Below, piece after piece: positions 1 through 5,048 of a stretch of DNA of 5,381 nt; position 1 is the stretch's first letter; every line of letters begins with the position of its first letter. Made by a program: the position numbers and the translations under genes. This DNA is from an uncultured archaeon. GTDB lineage: Archaea; Korarchaeota; Korarchaeia; Korarchaeales; Korarchaeaceae. The notes under the pieces are model-generated. The model saw nothing but the letters and a program-made list of their open reading frames with translations. It was not told where the DNA came from and did no database searches. Where the stretch lies: assembly GCA_938073845.1 (NCBI GenBank), contig CALJEO010000113.1:1-5381 (forward strand), read 5' to 3'.

Positions 1-1
1 C

Positions 2-349
2 GGGAACTCGGGCACGTATAATGGCGTGAGGCCCTTGGATGCTGGCTGCAACGATTGCTTCAGCAGCGGATGTACGCCATGCTGCTCAGCACAGATAAGC
101 TGCCCCATCGGTAGGTACGCTGATTGCAAGTACATATGCTCATGGAATTATGATTGCCTCATTAGATGTGGTCTTCAGATAGCTGTCTGTGCAGGCCCTT
201 GTGCGGCTTGTAGATATGGAGGAGATCCCAGAGTAAGGGCATTAGCCTGTGTATCCTGCATAGCTTGCGTAATATCGGCTGGATATTATTACTGTTCACA
301 TTGCTGCACCGGCGCATATTGTGCATGCAGGTGCTTAGGGTACCATTGA
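2..349 (+). CDS. Cysteine-rich small protein, 5' end outside the window; candidate secreted antimicrobial peptide
   Basis: The reading frame is open from the left edge to TGA at 347-349. An internal GTG at 26 has no Shine-Dalgarno site and the frame continues upstream of it (…GNSGTYNG), so the true start and any leader peptide probably lie outside the window. Counting from the GTG, 22 of 107 residues are Cys (C8, C11, C16, C19, C20, C26, C34, C38, C44, C48, C55, C59, C62, C75, C78, C81, C90, C93, C94, C99, C101, C103), often as CxxC or CxxxC, mixed with Gly, Ala and Tyr. The C-terminal third is fairly hydrophobic (ALACVSCIACVISAGYYYC). All Cys are in one frame and both TGC and TGT are used, so chance is unlikely. 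Halocin C8 is a known archaeal bacteriocin matured from a larger precursor and rich in Cys (10 in 76 residues). The likeness here is in composition and layout, not a proven alignment. Alternatives are a metal-binding or disulfide-hardened surface protein. It is probably co-transcribed with the membrane protein 9 bases downstream. Confidence 0.75.
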   Translation, partial: GNSGTYNGVRPLDAGCNDCFSSGCTPCCSAQISCPIGRYADCKYICSWNYDCLIRCGLQIAVCAGPCAACRYGGDPRVRALACVSCIACVISAGYYYCSHCCTGAYCACRCLGYH

Positions 350-355
350 GGGGAG
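348..355 (+). promoter_or_regulatory. Shine-Dalgarno site for the membrane-protein gene
   Basis: GAGGGGAG overlaps the TGA stop of the cysteine-rich gene and sits 3 bases before ATG 359. It supports that start and suggests translation of one shared mRNA. Confidence 0.6.
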
Positions 356-358
356 ATT

Positions 359-940
359 ATGAAGGAGAGGACATTATATCTTACTATCTCGGTGATTCCC
401 TTCGCTTACATCTTCATTTTATATTTCATTAGTATCGGGGTGGGCTATAGACCCCCGCTCCCCTCTTACTCCCTTTTCCCCTTAATTCCAGCAGCGTTGC
501 TACTGTTCAAGAGAGGGCAGGATCCCGTAGTGAGGAGAGTCAGGTCGTTAAGCGCAGTGGTGTTGCTCTCAGTGGCCATAATAGATACTGTTCTCCTGAT
601 GATCGGAGGTACCGAAGCGGAGGAGGTGCTGCATGGCCCTCTGATGGCCTCCTTGCTACCTCCTACGGCATTCTACGGGGCGATATGCTGCAATTCCGAG
701 CACCCTATCCCGAGAGAGGGCAAGTGGAGGATTGTACTGAGTTATCTTAGCTTGCTAATACCATATCCCGTATTTATGGGACCAGTTTGGGAAAAAATTC
801 CACTCATTCTCTCTGAACCCCTCTACTCTCTCATATTCATGATATCCCATATGACGTTCATACCCATTGCCTATTACATTGGACTGATAGGATTGCGATC
901 GCACGTGATAGGATCAGAGCCCCTACGAGGCGTTAACTAA
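359..940 (+). CDS. Small polytopic membrane protein, candidate immunity or export partner of the cysteine-rich protein
   Basis: The protein has 193 residues and I do not recognise its family. Hydrophobic stretches suggest about six membrane helices at roughly 6-28, 36-50, 63-82, 94-111, 124-143 and 148-179, with short basic loops (KRGQDPVVRRVR at 51-62). One loop carries the acidic motif GGTEAEEVL (83-91), which is unchanged in the decayed second copy downstream and may be functionally important. ATG 359 is supported by a Shine-Dalgarno site. No ATPase, protease or nuclease motif is visible. The gene lies 9 bases behind the cysteine-rich gene, so the two probably form an operon. Small multi-helix proteins next to archaeal or bacterial peptide-toxin genes are often immunity proteins or transporter parts; applying that here is inference from position. 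The gene ends at TAA 938-940, followed at once by a perfect 10-bp palindrome, AGCATATGCT. Confidence 0.8.
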   Translation: MKERTLYLTISVIPFAYIFILYFISIGVGYRPPLPSYSLFPLIPAALLLFKRGQDPVVRRVRSLSAVVLLSVAIIDTVLLMIGGTEAEEVLHGPLMASLLPPTAFYGAICCNSEHPIPREGKWRIVLSYLSLLIPYPVFMGPVWEKIPLILSEPLYSLIFMISHMTFIPIAYYIGLIGLRSHVIGSEPLRGVN

Positions 941-1031
941 AGCATATGCTGGAGAGGTGATGTTGAGCAGAATAGTGTGACTGCATAACCCTTTTGATGA
1001 TTAACGGAATGCATAACGACTGACTTAAAGC

Positions 1032-1057
1032 AATTTGATAAATATTTAAATTTAAAA
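1032..1057 (+). promoter_or_regulatory. AT-rich TATA-like element, possible promoter of the decayed second cassette
   Basis: A 26-base run holds only one G or C (a G at 1037) and includes the 12-bp palindrome TTTAAATTTAAA at 1045-1056. An archaeal promoter here would start RNA near 1075-1085, upstream of the decayed cassette. The strand is assumed from the genes around it; a palindromic box gives no direction by itself. Confidence 0.4.
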
Positions 1058-1158
1058 TCGCTTGAAGGAAATATTGTTACTTGGACGAGGCAGCCTAGAC
1101 TTCTACATCCATCTAATCTTCATTATAGCGATCACCTAACTATATATGGGTTAGTATT

Positions 1159-1224
1159 ATGAACCAAAGGGGTGCTATGCGGTACGGGCTGGCGATCCCC
1201 TTCCTTATGATCTTACTGAGGTGA
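1159..1224 (+). pseudogene. 21-codon reading frame before the pseudogene, possible remnant of a peptide-precursor leader
   Basis: ATG 1159 opens a 21-residue frame with a basic start and a hydrophobic end (RYGLAIPFLMILLR), ending at TGA 1222-1224, four bases before the pseudogene start. The shape resembles a truncated signal peptide. The place is that of the cysteine-rich gene in the intact cassette, but no cysteine core follows. A frame this short could easily be chance. Confidence 0.2.
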
Positions 1225-1228
1225 TTAT

Positions 1229-1745
1229 ATGAGGAGAGTTCAGTCCACGACGATTTATTACATAACTTGGCTTTTATTACCTCCTAATAGCCCCTCCGTA
1301 TTTTTATAGGCCCCTGTCCCTTCATTACTCCCTCTACCTCCTCCTCTCAGCAGTAACACTACTGCTTGAGGATCAGCCGTAACCTGAGGATGAGGAAAGC
1401 CAGGTTGCTGGGCGTAGCAGCGCTACTCCCCATAGCCCTGATAAATACAGCTCCCCTGATGAAGGGAGGTACTGAAGCGGAGGAGGTGCTACGCGATCCT
1501 ACAATAGCCTCCTTATCGATCGGCCTATATATGGTTTAGAGGGAGGTCACTCCCGAATGGATGAAGTAAAATGTGAGTTATGTCCCCCTTCACCCTACTA
1601 CGCTTGAGCGCGCTAGGACTACCACTATCCATAAGTAGCGAGATTACGCTCATTCCCCGGGAACCCCTCCCACTTACTCACAGTACTGATATCAGATGAT
1701 GCTCGTGCCCATCATATACTACCCGGGAGTTTGGGCTGGGGCGCA
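1229..1745 (+). pseudogene. Decayed second copy of the six-helix membrane protein
   Basis: Fragments in several frames follow the intact protein in order. ATG 1229 begins MRRVQSTTIYYITW and soon stops (TAG 1307-1309). An overlapping frame (from about 1300) gives YRPLSLHYSLYLLLSAVTLL, matching YRPPLPSYSLFPLIPAALLL (residues 30-49). The frame at 1390-1539 encodes 49 residues that match about residues 60-105, with 22 of 39 identical by my hand alignment over the best part, including all of GGTEAEEVL. The 26 bases at 1465-1490 differ from 605-630 at one position. After TAG 1537 the C-terminal half is still visible: EITLIPREPL (about 1640-1669) against EKIPLILSEPL, and MLVPIIYYPGVWAG (about 1699-1740) against MTFIPIAYYIGLIGL. 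Frameshifts and stops make a working product very unlikely. The copy diverged well before it decayed, so it was probably once a distinct paralogue. Confidence 0.88.
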
Positions 1746-1800
1746 TAGCCCTTGAGATTCACCAGCTAGCCCTCGGGTTATCAATCCTTCAACCAGTGAT

Positions 1801-1984
1801 TCAAGTCAGTTCCAACTCAGCGTTAACTTTGACTGAGTCTCCCTCAGGTGAACGGATGGGCTCATATTCTCTTCCTGAGGAGTTTTTCACTGCCACCGTC
1901 CTCCTTCAGCCCAGAGAAGTCAGCACCCGCTCAGGCACATCGGGTATAGTCTCGTCGTTGGTGTCATGAAACTGAAAACTTCAC
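1801..1984 (-). pseudogene. Possible decayed minus-strand reading frame, family unknown
   Basis: Read on the minus strand, short frames join into something protein-like: VKFSVS from GTG 1984, then HDTNDETIPDVPERVLT from about 1968, then either SGLKEDGGSEKLLRKRI or, from GTG 1896, a 31-residue frame ending VKVNAELELT before a stop at 1801-1803. The joints need frameshifts. The charged, non-repetitive composition looks coding, but I recognise no family and the pieces may be chance. Confidence 0.17.
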
Positions 1985-1985
1985 G

Positions 1986-2168
1986 CTAAGTGGGGACGGC
2001 TTTGAACCAACGGGTGGGAAGGATCCATGAGTAGAGACTGAACTTGCCCCGAAGATCCCGCAGGGAGCGAATGCCAGTCAAGCTAAATATTTTACCTATT
2101 CTGAAGCGGCGAAGTGCCTCAGGCATCCCCAAGCGCCCCCGGGCACCCGTCCCAAGTGCATCAATTAA
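1986..2168 (+). pseudogene. Possible decayed C-terminal gene fragment, perhaps from a transposon protein
   Basis: One frame reads LSGDGFEPTGGKDP, an in-frame TGA (2028-2030), then 45 codons without any ATG, GTG or TTG, beginning VETELAPKIPQGANASQAKY and ending at TAA 2166-2168. A frame without a start, behind an internal stop, fits the tail of a broken gene. The low-complexity Pro/Gly/Ala style is like the variable tails of archaeal TnpB proteins of IS200/IS605 elements, but no catalytic or zinc-finger part is present, so that link is a guess. Confidence 0.2.
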
Positions 2169-2198
2169 AATCAGGAGGCCATTCTAGTACGGGTGCCC
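2141..2198. repeat. Perfect 10-bp inverted repeat bracketing the promoter of the TIM-barrel gene
   Basis: GGGCACCCGT (2141-2150) and its exact reverse complement ACGGGTGCCC (2189-2198) are separated by 38 bases that contain the TATA-like box. The right arm ends one base before ATG 2200. This could be an operator dyad or the ends of a tiny mobile remnant. No target-site duplication is visible at the outer edges. Confidence 0.6.
2163..2170 (+). promoter_or_regulatory. TATA-like box for the TIM-barrel gene
   Basis: AATTAAAA stands out in a GC-rich stretch. With usual archaeal spacing, RNA would start near 2192-2197, giving an almost leaderless message for ATG 2200, which has no Shine-Dalgarno site at proper distance (the nearest, GGAGG at 2173-2177, is 22 bases away). 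Confidence 0.45.
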
Positions 2199-2199
2199 T

Positions 2200-2919
2200 A
2201 TGTCCCATGATAGTGGGAGGGGATTGAGGCTACTCTGCTCAACGGATTTCTTCTGGGGATCTGACATATGCGATTCGGTCAGCTACCTAGTGAGGAGCGG
2301 ATGCGAGGGTGTTCTGATCTCAACGGAACCCCCTCATTACTTCCCATCGATCCTTCACAGGGAAAGGGTCAGGGCTCTCAGGGACCTCATCAAGGACCTG
2401 GGCGTCACTGCGGCTGTGAGGTCCCCCGAGACCGATGTGAACATCTTCAGCAGTAATCCCTACATCTCTGAGGCCTCCCAAAGGAGCATTGAAGATTCCA
2501 TTAGCCTCTCCCTCTATTTGAACGCTGATTTCTCCGTGATAAGGCCGTCGAATACACCGATATCTGTCAATTACGGGATCCTCCTCAGCAAGCTGCAGAA
2601 GATCTTGGCGGGGATCGGAAAGGATGCCTACATAGCCCTCGAACTAATCGGAGGAAGCTATGAGGACATCCCTAGAATTAGGGAGAGGAGACTGGGCCTC
2701 ATTTATGTGGATGGAAGGAGTCCCTTAGGGCTCCTCAGGAGCGATAGGTTAGTTGGGATATCCATCTACTTCCAAGAATCGCAGCCCCTCAGGGTGATCC
2801 CCGGTGTGAGGGCAAGCACCCCCTACCTGCTGCTCTACCCATCGCGGAGGAGGATGTATAAAGCTGAGGACTTCAGGAGAATCGTAATCAAGGTGAAAAA
2901 TTGGAGGGAAGGCTTCTGA
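2200..2919 (+). CDS. Xylose-isomerase-like TIM-barrel protein (sugar phosphate isomerase/epimerase superfamily), probably without the normal metal site
   Basis: The 239-residue protein starts with a barrel-like strand (LRLLCSTDFFW, 9-19). The best family sign is the segment SPETDVNIFSSNPYISEASQ (75-94), followed by a helix and NADFSVIRPS (108-117). This matches the superfamily layout HxPxxxNLxxxNPxIRxxS … LGAxxVVxHPG. Those proteins use the two His, together with Glu and Asp, to bind a divalent metal. Here Arg stands at both His positions (R74 and R115). A Glu remains in IALELIGG (E148), but the later Asp/His metal motifs are not evident and the protein is shorter than the usual 260-290 residues. 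It may be a non-catalytic or altered member. The start is uncertain: ATG 2200 suits a near-leaderless message, while TTG 2224 has GGGAGGGG just upstream (2215-2222) and would begin directly at the first strand. It ends 4 bases from the convergent creatininase-family gene. Confidence 0.7.
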   Translation: MSHDSGRGLRLLCSTDFFWGSDICDSVSYLVRSGCEGVLISTEPPHYFPSILHRERVRALRDLIKDLGVTAAVRSPETDVNIFSSNPYISEASQRSIEDSISLSLYLNADFSVIRPSNTPISVNYGILLSKLQKILAGIGKDAYIALELIGGSYEDIPRIRERRLGLIYVDGRSPLGLLRSDRLVGISIYFQESQPLRVIPGVRASTPYLLLYPSRRRMYKAEDFRRIVIKVKNWREGF

Positions 2920-2923
2920 TTCT

Positions 2924-3670
2924 TCAGGATTCCTGCCTATCCCATCCCTCTAACACCTTAGATAGCTCGCTGACGATCCTCTCGATCAGCCTCTCCGCGA
3001 ACTCAACCGCCCTCCCGTGCTCCGGAAGCTCCCTAACGAACTTGCCGTCGTAAGCCAATATGGATCCCGGGAGGGGAATCGCTTGGATTCCGCTCCTCAA
3101 TGTGTAGATCTCGTTCTCCTCAATGCTCTTTACCAGGGATTTATCTATCGCAAGCACCATGGCTGTCTCATCTACGCCAGCATGTCCCCCGCTTCCTCCA
3201 AATAGCTCCTCAGTGACCTCCCTCGCCAGATCCCACCACATCACCATAGCTGCCTTAAGCCTCAGGTTAAGCCAGGCCTTCCTAATGGCCTTAGAGATAC
3301 CGCTCACCTGACCCGATCCCCCGTGCCCGTTCATTATTATCACTCTGTCGAAGCCGTTGCTGGATAGCTCGGATAGGATCTCGTAGACCAAGGACTCTAG
3401 GATCGAGTCGCTTATCGTTATGGTACCAAGATAGCCGGAGAGACCTACAGCAACTCCGTAGTAGAGGGGAGGGGCTACTAGAGCGTTTACCCTCTCCGCG
3501 ACCTTAAGGGATAGCCACTCAGCTATCAGGAGATCCGTTCCCAGGGGGAGGTGCGGGCCATGAGCCTCGCAAACCCCTAGAGGGAGTATCGCTAAGTCAG
3601 TGTCCTCAATAGCATCCTGGAACTCCCTGTAGTTCATCAACCAAATTCTTCTCTCCCTAAGTTCGCTCAT
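2924..3670 (-). CDS. Creatininase-family metal-dependent amidohydrolase
   Basis: The 248-residue length is typical of the family. Clear motifs are LPLGVCEAHGPHLPLGTD (29-46), with likely metal ligands E35, H37 and D46; NGHGGSG (114-120), with H116; and GGHAGVDET (161-169), with E168. These form the usual two-metal site. The family cleaves C-N amide bonds and includes creatininase, the mycofactocin peptidase MftE, and archaeal ArfB, the formamide hydrolase of riboflavin and F420 synthesis. The sequence alone does not decide between them, so no symbol is given; ArfB is a reasonable archaeal candidate. The protein should be cytoplasmic, as no signal or membrane segment is seen. ATG 3670 overlaps the stop of the upstream gene as ATGA, and GGTGAGG lies just before it inside that gene, so the two are translationally coupled. 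Confidence 0.85.
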   Translation of the reverse strand: MSELRERRIWLMNYREFQDAIEDTDLAILPLGVCEAHGPHLPLGTDLLIAEWLSLKVAERVNALVAPPLYYGVAVGLSGYLGTITISDSILESLVYEILSELSSNGFDRVIIMNGHGGSGQVSGISKAIRKAWLNLRLKAAMVMWWDLAREVTEELFGGSGGHAGVDETAMVLAIDKSLVKSIEENEIYTLRSGIQAIPLPGSILAYDGKFVRELPEHGRAVEFAERLIERIVSELSKVLEGWDRQES

Positions 3671-4989
3671 CTCCTCACCTTCTCCAGGAACTCGTTTATC
3701 ACATCCTCCAGCGTGAGGGGACCTATCTCCTGAAGCTCATAATAAACGTGGACGGTTGGCTTGTTTATCCTCAGGTACCTGCTTATATCCGTTGGAGTTC
3801 CAAGCACCACGGCCTCAGCCGGTGATCTGTTTATCGTCTCCTCCAGCTCCCTCATCTGGGCCTCACCGTAACCGACCGCTGGGAGTACCTGCGATAGGTG
3901 AGGGTACTTCTCGTACGTTTCCTTTATCGAACCTACCGCATAAGGTCTGGGGTCTATCACATCAGCCCCGAGCCTCCGCGCCATCAAGTAGCCAGCTCCA
4001 AACCCCATGTCCCCGTGAGTCACCGTGGGGCCATCCTCAACAACAATCACCCTCTTCCTCTCAATGAGCTCAGGCCTGTCAACGGTATATGGGATGGCTG
4101 CCGTTATTATCTTAGCCCTCGGATTCACCCTCTCAACGTTGCTCATCACCCTCTCTATGTCAGAGTAGCAAGCGGTATCCACCTTGCTTATTATCACTAC
4201 ATCAGCCATCCTCACGTTAACGCTCCCTGGCCAATAGGTCAGCTCGTGACCTGCTCTGAGCGGATCAACGACCGTTATCAGAAGATCGGTCTTATAGAAC
4301 GGGAAGTCGTTATTCCCACCATCCCACAGTATCACATCGCCCTCCTTCTCAGCCTCTCCGAGTATCTTCTCATAGTCCACTCCAGCGAAGACAACATTTC
4401 CCAGCCTCAGATGGGGCTCGTAGTCCTCTCTCTCCTCTATGGTTGCGTTGTGCCTATCCAGATCCTCCAGAGATGCGAACCTCTGGACCACCTGTTTCCT
4501 CAGGTCCCCGTAGGGCATGGGATGACGGACCACAGAAACTCTTAGCCCCTTGCTCCGGAGTATCCTCGAGACCCTCCTGCTGGTCGGGCTCTTCCCTGCT
4601 CCGGTCCTAACTGCGGTGACCGCTATGACGGGTTTACTCGACTTCAGCATGGTGCTCTTCGGCCCCAGCAACATGAAGTCCGCCCCACAGGCTTGGGCCA
4701 TGGCTGCTCTCTCCATTATGTACTGATGGGAGACATCGCTGTAGGAGAACACTACCAGATCCACTTCCTTCTCCCTTATTATCCTCGGGAGTTCCTCCTC
4801 AGGATATATGGGGATTCCGTTGGGATAGAGGGGACCGGCTAGCTCAGGAGGGTAAATCCTACCGGCTATGTTGGGAAGCTGGGCTGCCGTGAACGCCACC
4901 ACCTCATACCCCTCATTGTTCCGGAAGAAAACGTTGAAGTTGTGGAAGTCGCGACCTGCTGCACCCATGATGACTACTCTCCTAGCCAT
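3667..4989 (-). CDS. P-loop nucleotide-binding protein related to cyclic 2,3-diphosphoglycerate synthetase
   Basis: From ATG 4989 the protein has 440 residues. A glycine-rich first strand (VVIMGAAGRDFHNFN, 5-19) begins an N-terminal Rossmann-like domain. A P-loop follows, AVRTGAGKS (126-134), then ILWDGGNND (220-228), which fits a Walker-B or catalytic loop, and SKVD (268-271), like the base-recognition motif of GTPases. Length and order match the cyclic 2,3-diphosphoglycerate synthetase family. In some methanogens that enzyme uses ATP to cyclise 2,3-diphosphoglycerate into a heat-protecting solute. Many relatives occur in archaea and bacteria not known to make it and are called only predicted GTPases, so the substrate here is open. 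GTG 4998 is an alternative start (443 residues), but it lies inside the Shine-Dalgarno site that serves ATG 4989. First gene of the minus-strand operon; its stop overlaps the creatininase-family start by 4 bases. Confidence 0.8.
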   Translation of the reverse strand: MARRVVIMGAAGRDFHNFNVFFRNNEGYEVVAFTAAQLPNIAGRIYPPELAGPLYPNGIPIYPEEELPRIIREKEVDLVVFSYSDVSHQYIMERAAMAQACGADFMLLGPKSTMLKSSKPVIAVTAVRTGAGKSPTSRRVSRILRSKGLRVSVVRHPMPYGDLRKQVVQRFASLEDLDRHNATIEEREDYEPHLRLGNVVFAGVDYEKILGEAEKEGDVILWDGGNNDFPFYKTDLLITVVDPLRAGHELTYWPGSVNVRMADVVIISKVDTACYSDIERVMSNVERVNPRAKIITAAIPYTVDRPELIERKRVIVVEDGPTVTHGDMGFGAGYLMARRLGADVIDPRPYAVGSIKETYEKYPHLSQVLPAVGYGEAQMRELEETINRSPAEAVVLGTPTDISRYLRINKPTVHVYYELQEIGPLTLEDVINEFLEKVRR

Positions 4990-4993
4990 GACG

Positions 4994-4999
4994 CTCACC
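4994..4999 (-). promoter_or_regulatory. Shine-Dalgarno site favouring ATG 4989
   Basis: GGTGAG on the minus strand lies 4 bases before ATG 4989. It overlaps the alternative GTG at 4998-4996, which makes that longer start less likely. Confidence 0.5.
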
Positions 5000-5039
5000 C
5001 ACCATGCCCCTAGGTAACGGATTTAACGTTAAGCCCCCG

Positions 5040-5045
5040 GGTGGT
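5040..5045 (+). promoter_or_regulatory. Shine-Dalgarno site favouring the GTG start of thiL
   Basis: GGTGGT lies 3 bases before GTG 5049. The in-frame ATG at 5004 has no such site and would add 15 residues of unconserved look. Confidence 0.4.
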
Positions 5046-5048
5046 GCC

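Larger units (their letters stand above)
941..1228. other. Gap of 288 bp between the membrane-protein gene and its decayed copy
   Basis: No convincing intact gene is seen. The stretch starts with the palindrome AGCATATGCT (941-950), contains a very AT-rich block (1032-1057), a second TATA-like string (TATATATGG, about 1141-1149) and a 21-codon reading frame (1159-1224) just before the pseudogene. No cysteine-rich reading frame survives here. Confidence 0.6.
1746..2199. other. Gap of about 450 bp without an intact gene, containing gene debris
   Basis: No intact gene, tRNA or CRISPR repeat is visible. The stretch holds broken reading frames with protein-like composition on the minus strand (1801-1984) and the plus strand (1986-2168), local dyads such as TGCCTCAGGCA (2115-2125), and the promoter region of the next gene with an inverted repeat. 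It is best read as eroded accessory DNA joined to the conserved block on the right. Confidence 0.55.
4990..5048. promoter_or_regulatory. Divergent promoter region with a central palindrome
   Basis: The 59 bases between the chosen starts hold the perfect palindrome TTAACGTTAA (5023-5032) in the only AT-rich stretch of an otherwise GC-rich spacer. Its centre is about 22 bases from GTG 5049 and about 38 bases from ATG 4989, so it could serve as a TATA-like element in both directions or bind a regulator of both transcripts. Confidence 0.4.

Noticed and set aside
26..349. GTG at 26 as the true start of the cysteine-rich protein
   Set aside because: The frame is open further upstream to the window edge and no ribosome site precedes the GTG, so the start is probably outside the window.
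941..950. Palindrome AGCATATGCT after the membrane-protein stop as a terminator
   Set aside because: It has no loop or T-run after it; archaeal termination usually needs a T-rich stretch, and only a weak TTTT (992-995) occurs some 40 bases later.
2268..2456. Small second-frame reading frame inside the TIM-barrel gene
   Set aside because: It is a low-complexity frame within a better supported gene and has no start signals.
2200..2919. RNase P protein Rpp30 as the identity of the TIM-barrel gene
   Set aside because: The DVN…NP…S spacing and the helix after it fit the xylose-isomerase-like superfamily better; the ordered Rpp30 motifs are not seen.
3898..4545. Long plus-strand open frame opposite the P-loop protein gene
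   Set aside because: It lies fully antisense to a gene with clear P-loop and family motifs, has no ribosome site and reads as a mirror of strong codon bias.
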